Shown: positions 35,586-44,966, counted from the first letter of the stretch. The stretch is DNA of 64,000 nt from Brachybacterium sp. FME24 (GCF_014897705.1 NZ_JABUXV010000013.1:58265-122264); one strand, 5' to 3'. Program-made: numbers and translations. Notes: a model not told the origin generated them from the letters alone.

Positions 35586-36827
35586 ATGGCACCCCTGGAG
35601 ATCACCGCGTCCCGGGCAGATCCGGCCCTGTTCGACCTGCCCTGGGACCAGCCGCTGGAGGACTGGCCCGAGGAGAGACTCGCCGCCCTCCCCCGCGGCA
35701 TCTCCCGGCACGTGGTGCGATTCGTGCGGGTCTCCGGGCGCGTCCTGGCCCTGAAGGAGATCAACCACGACCTCGCCAAGCGGGAGTACGAGATGCTCCG
35801 ACTGCTGGGTCGCCTCGGTGTTCCCTCTGTCGTGCCCTTCGCCGTGATCTCCGGTCGCACCACTGCCGCCGGGGAACCGCTGGACGCCATGCTCATCACC
35901 CGCCATCTGCAGTTCTCCCTGCCTTACCGAGCAGTGTTCAGCCAGGTCTCGCGGGAGGACACCGCGCACCGCCTCCTCGACGCCCTCGCCGTGCTGCTTG
36001 TCCATCTCCACATCGAAGGCTTCTACTGGGGTGACGTCTCGCTGTCCAACACGCTGTTCCGCCGGGACGCCGGAGCCTTCGCCGCGTACATCGTCGACGT
36101 CGAGACGGGCAGCCTCCACGAGAGGCTCTCGAACGGCCAACGCCACTACGACCTCGACCTCGCGCGCACCAACATCATCGGCGAGCTGATGGATCTGCAG
36201 GCCGGTGACCTGTTCGACCCCGAGGCGGATCCGGTCCAGGTGGGCGACGACCTGGTGCGCCGCTACGACAGCCTGTGGTCCGCCCTCACCGAACGCGAAG
36301 CGTTCTCGGTCGACGAACGGTGGCGGGTCTCGGCCCGTATCGAGAGGCTCAACACGCTCGGATTCGACGTGGGCGAGCTCGAGATCACCACCGACCTCGA
36401 CGGCACCTCCCTCTCGATCCTCCCGAAGGTCGTCGACGCGGGCCACCACTCCCGGCGACTGCTGCGGCTCACGGGCATCGACGCCCAGGAGAACCAGGCC
36501 CGACGACTGCTCAACGATCTCGATCAGTACCGCGCGTCCACCGAGCAGCAGGCCGAGGAGGAGGAGTTCGTCGCCCACGAGTGGCTGCAGCACCAGTACG
36601 AACCCGTGGTGCGCGCCATCCCTCGGTCGATGCGGTCGAAGCTCGAGCCACCGGAGTTCTATCACGAGGTGCTCGAGCACAAGTGGTTCCTGTCCGAGCA
36701 GGCCGGGACCGACGTCAGCCTCGACGAGACGGTGCGGCACTACATCCTCAACGTCCTGATCCACCGACCGGACGAGAAGTCCCTGGTGACGACCGAGACC
36801 TCGGCCCTGCCGATCTTCGACATCTGA
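35586..36827 (+). CDS. DUF4032 family protein with kinase-like N-terminus
   Basis: A 413-residue cytoplasmic protein. Its N-terminal half resembles lipopolysaccharide-kinase/protein-kinase-like folds: a lysine in LALKEINHDLAKREYEML, then HLHIEGFYWGDVSLSNTLF as catalytic-loop analogue, and YIVDVETGS as the DFG analogue. The C-terminal part matches the DUF4032 type. GGAGAGAATGGAGCA precedes ATG 35586. It is followed after 16 bases by a membrane protein gene. The substrate is unknown and I cannot tell whether it is an active kinase. Confidence 0.8.
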   Translation: MAPLEITASRADPALFDLPWDQPLEDWPEERLAALPRGISRHVVRFVRVSGRVLALKEINHDLAKREYEMLRLLGRLGVPSVVPFAVISGRTTAAGEPLDAMLITRHLQFSLPYRAVFSQVSREDTAHRLLDALAVLLVHLHIEGFYWGDVSLSNTLFRRDAGAFAAYIVDVETGSLHERLSNGQRHYDLDLARTNIIGELMDLQAGDLFDPEADPVQVGDDLVRRYDSLWSALTEREAFSVDERWRVSARIERLNTLGFDVGELEITTDLDGTSLSILPKVVDAGHHSRRLLRLTGIDAQENQARRLLNDLDQYRASTEQQAEEEEFVAHEWLQHQYEPVVRAIPRSMRSKLEPPEFYHEVLEHKWFLSEQAGTDVSLDETVRHYILNVLIHRPDEKSLVTTETSALPIFDI

Positions 36828-36843
36828 GAGGCCCGACCTCGAC

Positions 36844-37545
36844 ATGGCCGAGCCTCCCCGTTCGCTGTCCAATCTCTCGCTGCGCGACCAGCTCCGGGTG
36901 GATCGCCTCCCCCTTCGCCTGATTCAGATGATGGTGGGACTGACCGGCTTCGGCCTGTCGCTGGCGATGCTGCTGCGGTCGGGGCTCGGCGGGGCACCCT
37001 GGGACGTGCTCCATGCAGCGATCGCGGACCGAGCCGGCCTGAGCGTCGGCACCGTGAGCATCGCCGTGAGCTTCGTGCTGCTGCTGGCGTGGATACCGCT
37101 CCGGGAACAGCCGGGGATCGGCACGATCGCCAACGCCATCTGGGTGGGCACGAGCCTCGATGTGGGCATGATGCTCCTGCCTCCGGTGCAGAGCCTGCCC
37201 CTCGCCGCGGTCCTGATGGTCATGGGCGTCCTGCTCAACGGCCTCAGCGCCGCCGTGTACATCGGGGCCCAGCTGGGCCCCGGCCCGCGCGACGGACTGA
37301 TGACCGGCTTGGGCCGACGGCTGCGCCGCCCCGTCGGCCCGGTGCGCATCGGATTGGAGGTGCTCGTGCTGGGTACCGGATGGGCACTCGGCGGACCGAT
37401 CGGCGTGGGCACGATCGTCTATGCGGTCGGCCTCGGACCGGTGATCCAGCTGGCCCTGCCGTCCGTGATCATCCCCGTGCACCGTCCGGGCGGCGCAGCG
37501 GCGGGCGGCGCGGTGGAACCGGAGACGCCGGCAAACCCCGCTTGA
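36844..37545 (+). CDS. YczE/YitT-type integral membrane protein
   Basis: A 233-residue protein with about five membrane helices after a basic N-terminus. Features typical of the YczE family are LRSGLGGAPWDVLHAAI near residues 44-60 and QLGPGPRDGLMTGLGRR near 139-155. The C-terminus is Ala/Gly/Pro-rich. It follows the DUF4032 gene by 16 bases, suggesting an operon. Function is unknown; regulation of secondary metabolism has been reported for Bacillus YczE. Confidence 0.82.
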   Translation: MAEPPRSLSNLSLRDQLRVDRLPLRLIQMMVGLTGFGLSLAMLLRSGLGGAPWDVLHAAIADRAGLSVGTVSIAVSFVLLLAWIPLREQPGIGTIANAIWVGTSLDVGMMLLPPVQSLPLAAVLMVMGVLLNGLSAAVYIGAQLGPGPRDGLMTGLGRRLRRPVGPVRIGLEVLVLGTGWALGGPIGVGTIVYAVGLGPVIQLALPSVIIPVHRPGGAAAGGAVEPETPANPA

Positions 37546-37600
37546 GCGATCGGGTGCGCCGGTGGTTCGGGCTCACCCACCATTCCACTGCGCCTCTGGT

Positions 37601-38575
37601 TCAGGCGGGCCCTTGCGCCTCGCGGACCCCGGAGATCTCGTAGAGCGCGATGGCCGCGGCCACCGAGGCGTTCAACGACTCGGTGCCCCCGGTCATCGGG
37701 ATCGACACCACCTGGTCGCTGATCTCTCGGGCGAGCCGGGACAGGCCCTTGCCCTCCGCGCCGACGACCAGCACGGTCGGCTGCGTGCCGAGCTCGAGCT
37801 CGCGTGAGGTGACGTCACCGCCCGCGTCGAGGCCGAGCACGAAGACACCATCCTCCTTGAGGGCGGTGAGGGTGCGGTTGAGGTTCGTCACCTGGGCGAC
37901 GCGGACCCGCCCTGCCGCCCCGGCGGCGACCTTCCACACGCTGGCGGTCATCGAGACGCTGCGACGCTCGGGCAGGATGACGCCGTGGGCACCGAAGGCG
38001 TCCGCCGAGCGCAGGATCGCTCCGAGATTGCGGGGGTCGGTGATGGAGTCCAGGGCGATCAGCAGCGGCGGCTCGAAGCGGTCCGAGGCGATCTCCAGGA
38101 GGTCATCGATCTCGGCGTATGCGTAGGGCGGCATGGTGAGCGCGACGCCCTGGTGCACGGCGTGGTCGGTCATCCGGTCCAGGTCGGTCCGGGAGGCCTC
38201 CGCGACCGGCATGCCCTGGGCCTGGGCCAAGCGCATGATCTCGCCCACGCGCTCGTCGGAGTCCAGACGGACCATCACGGTCAGCTGGGTCGCCGGCACG
38301 TTCTCCTGCAGGGCCTCGAGCACAGCGTTGCGGCCGGCGACCTGATCGCTGCCCGGCGCCTTCCGCGCACCCTTGCCCCCGGGGCCCCCGCGACGCGCCG
38401 CGGAGCTTGTCCCGGACGAGGACGAGCCCGCGAACTTCTTGTGCGCCGGTCGGTCCTCGGCCCGGGGCGTGGGCCCCTTGCCTTCGAGCGCGCGGCGACG
38501 TACGCCGCCGGAGCCGACGGTCGCGCCCTTCTTGCCCTTGCGCACCGCGCCTCGACGCGAGCTGTTTCCTGCCAT
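37601..38575 (-). CDS. rlmB: 23S rRNA (guanosine-2'-O)-methyltransferase RlmB
   Basis: A SpoU-family methyltransferase modifying G2251 of 23S rRNA. The 324 residues begin with a basic, Gly/Ser-rich tail of about 85 residues, usual in actinobacteria, then the substrate-binding domain (AGRNAVLEAL). The knotted SAM domain follows, with DPRNLGAILRSADAFG, VGAEGKGLSRL and PMTGGTESLNASVAAAI. It lies 11 bases after cysS, the conserved actinobacterial pair. Confidence 0.95.
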   Translation of the reverse strand: MAGNSSRRGAVRKGKKGATVGSGGVRRRALEGKGPTPRAEDRPAHKKFAGSSSSGTSSAARRGGPGGKGARKAPGSDQVAGRNAVLEALQENVPATQLTVMVRLDSDERVGEIMRLAQAQGMPVAEASRTDLDRMTDHAVHQGVALTMPPYAYAEIDDLLEIASDRFEPPLLIALDSITDPRNLGAILRSADAFGAHGVILPERRSVSMTASVWKVAAGAAGRVRVAQVTNLNRTLTALKEDGVFVLGLDAGGDVTSRELELGTQPTVLVVGAEGKGLSRLAREISDQVVSIPMTGGTESLNASVAAAIALYEISGVREAQGPA

Positions 38576-38586
38576 GGGTGTTCTCC

Positions 38587-40035
38587 TCAGTCTGTGGTCT
38601 CGAGTGTCCAGCGTGCGCCGTCCTGGCCGTCCTCGACGCGGATGCCGGCGGCGCTCAGCGCGTCCCGCAGAGCATCTGCCCGGGCCCAGTCCTTCTCGGC
38701 GCGGGCTGCCTCACGGGCAGTCAGCTGGGTGGTGATCAGGGCGTCCAGCGCCTCGTGCTCGGCGCCGGACGCTGCGCCGGTGCTCGCCCACTGCGGGGCC
38801 AGCGGGTCCAGGCCCAGCACGTCGAGCATGGCGCGCAGGCGGCCGAGCCCTGTGGCGATCTCGACGCTCTCCGCGCCGCCGACGGCGAGGAGGGTGTTCA
38901 GCGCGGACTGCTCGCGGTGGATGACCGCGAGCGCCTCGGGGACCGCGAGGTCGTCGTCCAGTGCCGCCGTGAACTCGGCGGGCAGCTCGAGGGCACCGAG
39001 ATCCGCCTCTGCTGCGCTCAGCGGGGCCTCACCCAGGATCTCGGCTGCGCGGCGGGCGGTCGCGGTGAAACGCTCCCACACCACCTCGGCCTCCTGCATC
39101 GCCGTCGCGTTGTACTCGACCGTCGCCCGGTAGTGCCCACTGATCAGGGCGAGACGGACCGCAGGGGTGGGGTGATCCGCCAGCGCGCCGGCAGCGGTGA
39201 CGAAGTTGTCCAGGCTCTTGCCCATCTTCAATCCGTCCACGGTGAGCACTCCGGCGTGCATCCACCGCTTCGCGAAGCCGAACCCGGCGGCGTGGGACTG
39301 CGCCTGCTCGTTCTCATGGTGCGGGAAGCGCAGGTCGAGACCGCCGGCATGGATGTCGAAGGTCTCCCCGAGGTACTTGCGGCTCATCGCGGAGCACTCG
39401 AGGTGCCAGCCCGGGCGGCCGCGACCGAAGGGGGTGTCCCAGGAGGCAGTCTCGGGCTCGCCGGACTTGGCGGCCTTCCAGAGCGCGAAATCGCGGCGAT
39501 CACGTTTGCCCGGCGCCATCTCCTCGCCCGCATCCTGCATGTCCTCGAGGGCCTGCTTGGTCAGCGAGCCGTAGGTCGGGAGGGACGTGACGGAGAAGTA
39601 CACGGAGCCGTCGCCGTCGGCATAGGCGTGGCCGCGTTCGATGAGCAGCTGCATCAGCTCGATCATCTCCGGCACGTGCCCGGTGGCACGGGGCTCGTAG
39701 TCGGGGCGGCGGTTCCCGATGCGATCCAGGACGTCCTGGAATTCTCGCTCGAAGCGCAGGGACCACGCCCACCACTGGGCGCCGGTCTCTGCGGACTTGG
39801 AGAGGATCTTGTCGTCGATATCGGTGACATTGCGGATGTGGGTGACGTCGTACCCGCTGCGCTCCAGCCAGCGCACCAGCACATCGAAGGCGAGGAAGGT
39901 GCGCAGGTGGCCGAGGTGCGGGGCCCCTTGAGTGGTGGGACCGCAGACGTACAGCGACACCGCCCCCTCCCGCACCGGGATGAACGGTGCGTCGGTACGG
40001 GTGGCGGTGTCGTGCAGGTGAAGAGTCACGCGCAC
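38587..40035 (-). CDS. cysS: Cysteinyl-tRNA synthetase
   Basis: A class I synthetase of 482 residues. The zinc ligand Cys31 is in YVCGPTT, the HIGH motif is PHLGH (39-43), and KMGKSLDN replaces KMSKS. The remaining Zn ligands lie in WHLECSAMS and FPHHENEQAQS. The paralog MshC of mycothiol synthesis was considered. I prefer cysS because of full length, the C-terminal anticodon-binding region and the rlmB neighbour. Confidence 0.95.
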   Translation of the reverse strand: MRVTLHLHDTATRTDAPFIPVREGAVSLYVCGPTTQGAPHLGHLRTFLAFDVLVRWLERSGYDVTHIRNVTDIDDKILSKSAETGAQWWAWSLRFEREFQDVLDRIGNRRPDYEPRATGHVPEMIELMQLLIERGHAYADGDGSVYFSVTSLPTYGSLTKQALEDMQDAGEEMAPGKRDRRDFALWKAAKSGEPETASWDTPFGRGRPGWHLECSAMSRKYLGETFDIHAGGLDLRFPHHENEQAQSHAAGFGFAKRWMHAGVLTVDGLKMGKSLDNFVTAAGALADHPTPAVRLALISGHYRATVEYNATAMQEAEVVWERFTATARRAAEILGEAPLSAAEADLGALELPAEFTAALDDDLAVPEALAVIHREQSALNTLLAVGGAESVEIATGLGRLRAMLDVLGLDPLAPQWASTGAASGAEHEALDALITTQLTAREAARAEKDWARADALRDALSAAGIRVEDGQDGARWTLETTD

Positions 40036-40106
40036 CAGGGTACTGCCCTGGCACCAGCGCGATCGCCTGCGGCTCGCACGGGATCGCGAGGATCACCCCA
40101 CGACGA

Positions 40107-40589
40107 TCACTCGGTGCGGGCGCTGACCTTCTTGCCGTAGAGCTCCTCGAAGGTGTCGTCGTAGGAGACGGCGTTCTGGCGACGCTTGCCCTGGACCGCG
40201 CCGACCGCGGCCTGCGCGGTCTCGATGGTGGTCTCGGGCGCCTTGAGCTTCTTGGAGACGAGGAAGGCGACCAGCCCGGCGATCGCGCCCACCAGGATGA
40301 ACACACCGGCCACGATGAGGAAGGCAGCCCAGTAGGGAAGCCCCAGGGCCTGCAGCCCGGTGGCCGCGGCGAACAGCAGCATCACCCAGGCCGAGAGCAG
40401 CAGGAACAGCAGCACGGCGGCGCAGGCGGCGATGATGCCTGCCTTGATCGCGAGCGCAGTGACTTCCTTCTTGGCGATGTCGATCTCGTGGTGGACGACA
40501 CCGAGGAGCTCGTCACGGATGGACTGGACGAGTTCACCGATGGACCGCTGGGTAGGCGGTGTGCTCGGATCGTTCGTGGTGTTGATCAT
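40107..40589 (-). CDS. Actinobacterial holin-X (phage holin superfamily III-like) membrane protein
   Basis: A 160-residue protein. The N-terminal helix (SIGELVQSIRDELLGVVHHEIDIAKKEVTA) precedes two long hydrophobic segments at about 48-78 and 85-112, and a basic C-terminal tail. This is the layout of chromosomal holin-X/DUF1469 proteins. No lysin, capsid or integrase genes are near, so this is a host membrane protein and not evidence of prophage. Role unknown. Confidence 0.8.
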   Translation of the reverse strand: MINTTNDPSTPPTQRSIGELVQSIRDELLGVVHHEIDIAKKEVTALAIKAGIIAACAAVLLFLLLSAWVMLLFAAATGLQALGLPYWAAFLIVAGVFILVGAIAGLVAFLVSKKLKAPETTIETAQAAVGAVQGKRRQNAVSYDDTFEELYGKKVSARTE

Positions 40590-40692
40590 GGTCGGAGCCT
40601 ATCTCAGGGATTCGGGGGTTCGCAGGTCGGGTGCGTGGTCGATGTCGGGCTCTCGTGGTCGTCGAGCCAGACCCTGCCGGTCGGGCCGGACG

Positions 40693-41886
40693 TCAGTCCA
40701 CTGAGATCCGCTTGCGCTTGGTGGTCTCCGGGCGCGGTCCGGCCGAGCTCGAGCGACGCACCACGACGGACGGGGCGACCGCCACGTCGCGCGGCGCGGT
40801 CTCCAGGCCGGAGACGCGCTCGACGAGGAACTGCGCGGCCAGCGCGCCCAGACGGTCCGAGTTGGGATCGACACTGGTGATCTGAGAGATCCCGGAGGAT
40901 GCGAGGGAGGTGTTGCCGTAACCGGCGACGGCGAGCTCCTCGGGAACCGACAAACCGGCCTCGCGCGCCGCCGAGAGCACTCCGACCGCTGTGACGTCGT
41001 TGGCGCAGGTGACAGCGGTCGGAACCCGGCTGCCGCGCAGCAGCATCGAGCCGGCGGTCTGCCCGACCTGCTCGGTGAAGTCGCCGGGCTCGACGCGGGC
41101 GTACTCGCCGAGTCCGTGGCGTTCCATGGCCTGCCGGAACGCGTCGGCGCGCTCGCGGGCAACGGCTGCTCCGACTCCGCCCACATGGGCGATCTCACGA
41201 TGTCCGAGGCCCACCAGGTGGTCGACCAGCAGGCCCTGCCCGACCTCGTCATCGATACGCACCGTATCGATCCGGCCGACGAACTCCTTCGAGCAGCCGA
41301 TGCCCACGAAGGGGCGGTCTCCTGTGGCGGCGAAGACGCTGTCCATGTCGGCCAGATCCGAGACCATGAGGAAGCCGTCCACGCCGAGCTGGACCAGGGA
41401 TTCTATGGCTTCGGTATCTGCGGCGACCGGGTATTCGGGCACGCGACGACGAGTGGGGACCACGATGGCGGACCGACCGGTCGCGGTCAGTTCGATGCGG
41501 ATGGCACGCACCAGGTCCGAGATCCAGGTGTTGCGCATCGTGTTGACGAGGATGGCGACGACACCGCGGTGATCGGCCTCGTCGCTCAGCTCCTCGAGCG
41601 GGAAATGCAGACGCACCGCGGCCTCCCGGACGCGTGTGGCCATCAGGGGCTTGATCTCGTCGGCGCCGCGCAGGGCGCGCAGGGCGACCGCGCTGGAGAT
41701 CCCCAGGGAGTCCGCGACGTCACGCAGGGTGCCCCGCTCCTGGCCGCTGTCGGCGAGTTCGGAGGCGGTCTGCTCGACGTTCTCGACCATCTGGCCGGTC
41801 TCGCCCTTCTCCTCGGGTCGCGACCGCTCGGTGTCGGAGGCGTGGTCGATGGTCTCGTCGCTGGAAGCGCTCGCGTCACTGCTCAT
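40693..41886 (-). CDS. LacI-like transcriptional regulator with acidic N-terminal extension
   Basis: A 397-residue regulator. Residues 1-51 are acidic and probably disordered, followed by the helix-turn-helix GTLRDVADSLGISSAVALRAL (52-72). The periplasmic-binding-protein-like effector domain follows, with VDGFLMVSDL, GLGHREIAHVGG and TAVTCANDVTAVGVL. The usual hinge-helix signature (an N..AR.L-type segment) is replaced by PLEELSDEADHRG, so DNA contact may be atypical. The ATG at 41886 lacks a clear ribosome binding site; MVENVEQT about 32 codons on is an alternative. No sugar genes adjoin it, so its regulon is unknown. Confidence 0.85.
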   Translation of the reverse strand: MSSDASASSDETIDHASDTERSRPEEKGETGQMVENVEQTASELADSGQERGTLRDVADSLGISSAVALRALRGADEIKPLMATRVREAAVRLHFPLEELSDEADHRGVVAILVNTMRNTWISDLVRAIRIELTATGRSAIVVPTRRRVPEYPVAADTEAIESLVQLGVDGFLMVSDLADMDSVFAATGDRPFVGIGCSKEFVGRIDTVRIDDEVGQGLLVDHLVGLGHREIAHVGGVGAAVARERADAFRQAMERHGLGEYARVEPGDFTEQVGQTAGSMLLRGSRVPTAVTCANDVTAVGVLSAAREAGLSVPEELAVAGYGNTSLASSGISQITSVDPNSDRLGALAAQFLVERVSGLETAPRDVAVAPSVVVRRSSSAGPRPETTKRKRISVD

Positions 41887-42021
41887 GCCCCCATTGAACC
41901 GCATTTCGGGTCCGGATCCGGGCCGCCGGGGCCGGGACGTGCCCCAGCGCATCTCCCGACCGGGGGTTTTCCCCCACGCGAGAGGCAGGAGGTCCCGGTG
42001 GGAAGCGGGCTCCGCCGCGAA

Positions 42022-42034
42022 TACTGTCTGGGGC
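42022..42034 (+). promoter_or_regulatory. -10 element of a probable leaderless promoter for the sensor kinase
   Basis: TACTGT (42022-42027) stands 7 bases before ATG 42035 with no Shine-Dalgarno sequence between. This spacing would place the transcription start at the start codon. No convincing -35 element is seen. Confidence 0.4.
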
Positions 42035-43357
42035 ATGGACGACACCACTACGCCTCCTGCGGCAGTCAGGCGCTCCCGGCTCGACGCCGCAGCGCTCGCC
42101 TCCGTGATCATCGGGGGACTTCTCTTCTGCTCCTGGTTCTGGATCAGCCTGACACTGCTCGTCTCCGGCTTCGCCTCTCTCCCCGCCCTGGGGACCGGCC
42201 TGCTGCTGCTGATCCCCTGGCTCCTGGTCATGCAGGCGGCGGTTCGCCTCGAGCGCCGCCGGGTGGTGGCCGTCCACGGGATCTCCGTGATCCTGCCTCC
42301 CCGCCGGCGCTCCCGGCGCACGGGAGCAGCCGGGTGGATCCACAACCGATGGCTCGAGCTCGGCACCGGCGCGTTCTGGCGGGGCGCGCTGCACCACCAT
42401 CTCGCGATGCTCGTCACCGGTGTCTTCTTCCTCGTCTTCCTGGCCCTGGTGTGGCTGGGGTGGACCGCCGCGGACATCGCCCTGCGCCACGGTCCCGTGG
42501 AGATCGGGACGCTCGAACTGTCCCGATGGATGCTCGGCCTCATCGCCACCGCGAGCATCGTGCTGTCCGCCGTGATGCTGATCCTCGGCGCCCTCGCCGA
42601 TCGGGGTCTCGCCCGTGGGCTCATCTCCGGGTCCGAGGACGATCTGCGCGAACAGGTCGCCGAGCTCGCCGAGCGCCGTCAGGGCGCCGTCGATTCCGCC
42701 GCCCAGGAGCGGCGGCGCATCGAGCGCGATCTCCACGACGGCGTCCAACCGCGGCTGGTGAACCTCGCGATGACCCTGGGCATCGCCAAGAACGCCATCC
42801 ATACGGACCCCGACCGGGCAGGAGAGCTCGTCGGCCAGGCTCACTCGGAGGCGAAGGCCGTGATGACGGACCTGCGCCAGCTGGCGCGAGGGATCCACCC
42901 GGCCGTGCTCACCGATCGCGGCCTCGACGCGGCGCTGTCCGCGCTGGCCGCCCGTTCCCGGGTGCCGGTGGACCTCGAGGTCCACCTCGCATCGGGCGAG
43001 CTGCCGGGGCTCGACCGCGAACGCGAGGCGGTGGCCTACTTCGTGGTCTCCGAGGCGCTGACGAACATCGCCAAGCACTCCGAGGCGTCCCAGGCGAGCG
43101 TGTCCGTCACCCAGACCTCCGAGGTGCTGCAGGTGCGGATCCAGGACAACGGTCGCGGTGGTGCCCAGGTGCGCCGCGACGGCCGGTCCACCGGCCTCGC
43201 CGGACTGACCGACCGGGTCCGAGCCACCGGCGGTCGGCTCGAGCTGATACGTCCCGACGGCGGGGGCACGGCCCTGATCGCCGTGATCCCGCTCGGTGCC
43301 CGCCCTGCCGGGCCCGCCACCCCCACCGCTCGCCCCGCCATCCAGGAGGCCCTCTGA
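42035..43357 (+). CDS. Sensor histidine kinase, NarL/DesK (HisKA_3) class
   Basis: A membrane kinase of about 440 residues. Four predicted helices occupy the first ~190 residues with no large extracellular domain, so it probably senses the membrane or an intramembrane cue. The dimerisation box is ERRRIERDLHDGVQPR, with phosphoacceptor His234; the ATPase domain has EALTNIAKH and the G-box DNGRGG. A proline/alanine tail ends the protein. It overlaps its response regulator by one base (TGATG). Confidence 0.92.
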   Translation: MDDTTTPPAAVRRSRLDAAALASVIIGGLLFCSWFWISLTLLVSGFASLPALGTGLLLLIPWLLVMQAAVRLERRRVVAVHGISVILPPRRRSRRTGAAGWIHNRWLELGTGAFWRGALHHHLAMLVTGVFFLVFLALVWLGWTAADIALRHGPVEIGTLELSRWMLGLIATASIVLSAVMLILGALADRGLARGLISGSEDDLREQVAELAERRQGAVDSAAQERRRIERDLHDGVQPRLVNLAMTLGIAKNAIHTDPDRAGELVGQAHSEAKAVMTDLRQLARGIHPAVLTDRGLDAALSALAARSRVPVDLEVHLASGELPGLDREREAVAYFVVSEALTNIAKHSEASQASVSVTQTSEVLQVRIQDNGRGGAQVRRDGRSTGLAGLTDRVRATGGRLELIRPDGGGTALIAVIPLGARPAGPATPTARPAIQEAL

Positions 43358-44010
43358 TGAGGATCGTGATCGCCGACGACGCCGTACTGCTGCGCGCAGG
43401 CGTCGAGCGACTGCTCACCGACGCCGGCCACGAGGTGGTCGCGGCCGTCGGCGACGCCACCGCCCTGCTCAGCGCCGTCTCGCACCACGAGCCGGATCTC
43501 GCGGTGATCGATGTGCGGATGCCCCCGACCTTCACCGATGAGGGGATCCGCGCGGCGATGCTGATCCGTCAGCAGAACCCGGACGTCGCACTGCTGGTGC
43601 TCTCGCAGTACGTCGAGGAGCGCTATGCCTCGGATCTGATCGCCGACTCCTCCCACGGTCTGGGCTACGTGCTCAAGGATCGTGTCGCCGACGTCGACGA
43701 CTTCCTCTCCGTGATCGCGGACGTCGGGGCCGGCGGCACCTACCTGGACCCCGAGGTGGTCCAGCAGATCTTCGTGCGCTCCCGACGCCGGCGCACGCTG
43801 GAGGGGCTCAGCCCCCGCGAACGAGAAGTGCTCTCGCTGATGGCCCAGGGCCGCGCCAACCAGTCCATCGCCGAAACCCTGTTCGTCTCCGCCGGCAGCG
43901 TCGAGAAGCACATCTCCTCGCTGCTGACCAAACTCGACCTTCCGCCCGTTGACGGGGAGAACCGCCGGGTCATGGCCGTACTGCGCTACCTGGAATCCGA
44001 GGACCGATGA
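43357..44010 (+). CDS. LuxR/NarL-family response regulator
   Basis: A 217-residue cytoplasmic regulator. The receiver domain has acidic residues DD at 7-8, the phosphoacceptor Asp52 in VIDVRMP, and a conserved lysine in GYVLKDRV. A C-terminal helix-turn-helix contains LSPREREVLSLMAQGRANQ, followed by SVEKHISSLL. AGGAGG precedes the ATG. It is translationally coupled upstream to the kinase and downstream to the DUF4097 protein, which may be both target and part of the sensing loop. Confidence 0.95.
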   Translation: MRIVIADDAVLLRAGVERLLTDAGHEVVAAVGDATALLSAVSHHEPDLAVIDVRMPPTFTDEGIRAAMLIRQQNPDVALLVLSQYVEERYASDLIADSSHGLGYVLKDRVADVDDFLSVIADVGAGGTYLDPEVVQQIFVRSRRRRTLEGLSPREREVLSLMAQGRANQSIAETLFVSAGSVEKHISSLLTKLDLPPVDGENRRVMAVLRYLESEDR

Positions 44011-44966
44011 TGACCACCACCCTGCCTGATCCTCGCGCCGACGGCGAGCATTCCCTTGCGCCGCTGCCCCCCGGCTCTCCGGGCTCGCTGCTGGAGCCCG
44101 GCCGCCGCCTCTCCCCCGACCCAAGGGACGACCGACCCTGGCGCATCGCACTCACCGTGCTGGGTGCCGCCTTCCTGGTCGTGCTCCTGCTGTTCCTGGC
44201 CGCCATCACCGCGACGAGCTGGATCACGGGTCGAAGCTACTCCGAGGTGCCGGCCACCGTGCACCTCGGAGCTCCCGACTCCCTCGCCCTGACCAGCGAG
44301 ATCGGGAACGTACGCGTCCTGCACTCCGCCGACGTCGATCAGGTCACCGTGGCTCTCGTCGAGAACGAGGCCACCACCCCACCGCCGGCGGGGACCGAGG
44401 TCCGCGCCCGCGTCGAGCAACAAGGCAGCGCCCAGGCACGGGTCGTGGACGTGGACCAGCCCGATGGCTACGGCCCCGTGCCCTGGCAGCACGACGCGTA
44501 CGACGTGCTCGTCCTGGTGCCGGAGGGGCACGAGCTCGCCCTGGAACTGACGTCGTCGGTGGGCAACATCCGCGCCGACGGGGAGTTCTCCGCGCTCGAC
44601 ATCACTGCACATGTGGGCGATGTCCAGCTGGCTCCTGTGGCCGCCCCCGAGGGTCTGCGTGTCTCGAGCGATCTCGGGCACATCGAGATGGAGCTCGTCG
44701 GCACACCACCGGCGGCGATCGACGTCACCAGCTCCGTGGGCGACATCGACCTGCTGCTGCCCTCCGATGCCGGCGGCGATGTCCATGTCGCCTCCGACCT
44801 CGGCAGCATCGGCGTGTCCGCCCCCGGCAGCGGTCGCTGGAACGTTGATGCCACGTCGGAGCTCGGGGGGCTGAATGTCGACCCGAGCCTCACCGGAGCC
44901 TCCGGGCCCGCGCTGGGCACCCTCACGGTGACCTCCGAGGTCGGCGACGTCGCCATCACGCGCTGA
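44007..44966 (+). CDS. DUF4097-like membrane-anchored beta-repeat protein
   Basis: A 319-residue protein with a cytoplasmic proline-rich tail, one transmembrane helix (about residues 50-75), and an outward domain. That domain is built from repeats of the type S-(E/S/D)-(V/L/I)-G-(D/N)-(V/I), at least seven times (SEIGNVRV, SSVGNIRA, SSVGDIDLL, SEVGDVAI among others). This pattern suggests a beta-solenoid of the DUF4097 family. It overlaps the response regulator (ATGA), a frequent arrangement for such proteins. Ligand unknown. Confidence 0.8.
   Translation: MMTTTLPDPRADGEHSLAPLPPGSPGSLLEPGRRLSPDPRDDRPWRIALTVLGAAFLVVLLLFLAAITATSWITGRSYSEVPATVHLGAPDSLALTSEIGNVRVLHSADVDQVTVALVENEATTPPPAGTEVRARVEQQGSAQARVVDVDQPDGYGPVPWQHDAYDVLVLVPEGHELALELTSSVGNIRADGEFSALDITAHVGDVQLAPVAAPEGLRVSSDLGHIEMELVGTPPAAIDVTSSVGDIDLLLPSDAGGDVHVASDLGSIGVSAPGSGRWNVDATSELGGLNVDPSLTGASGPALGTLTVTSEVGDVAITR

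Noticed and set aside
40107..40589. A prophage, suggested by the holin-like protein.
   Set aside because: Chromosomal holin-X proteins are common in actinobacteria and there is no lysin, integrase, capsid or attachment site in the surroundings.
41116..44010. A 964-codon open plus-strand frame spanning the LacI gene, kinase and regulator.
   Set aside because: Its C-terminal 217 codons are the response regulator; the rest is antisense or out of frame to well-supported genes and is rich in Arg/Pro/Gly, typical of shadow frames in G+C-rich DNA.
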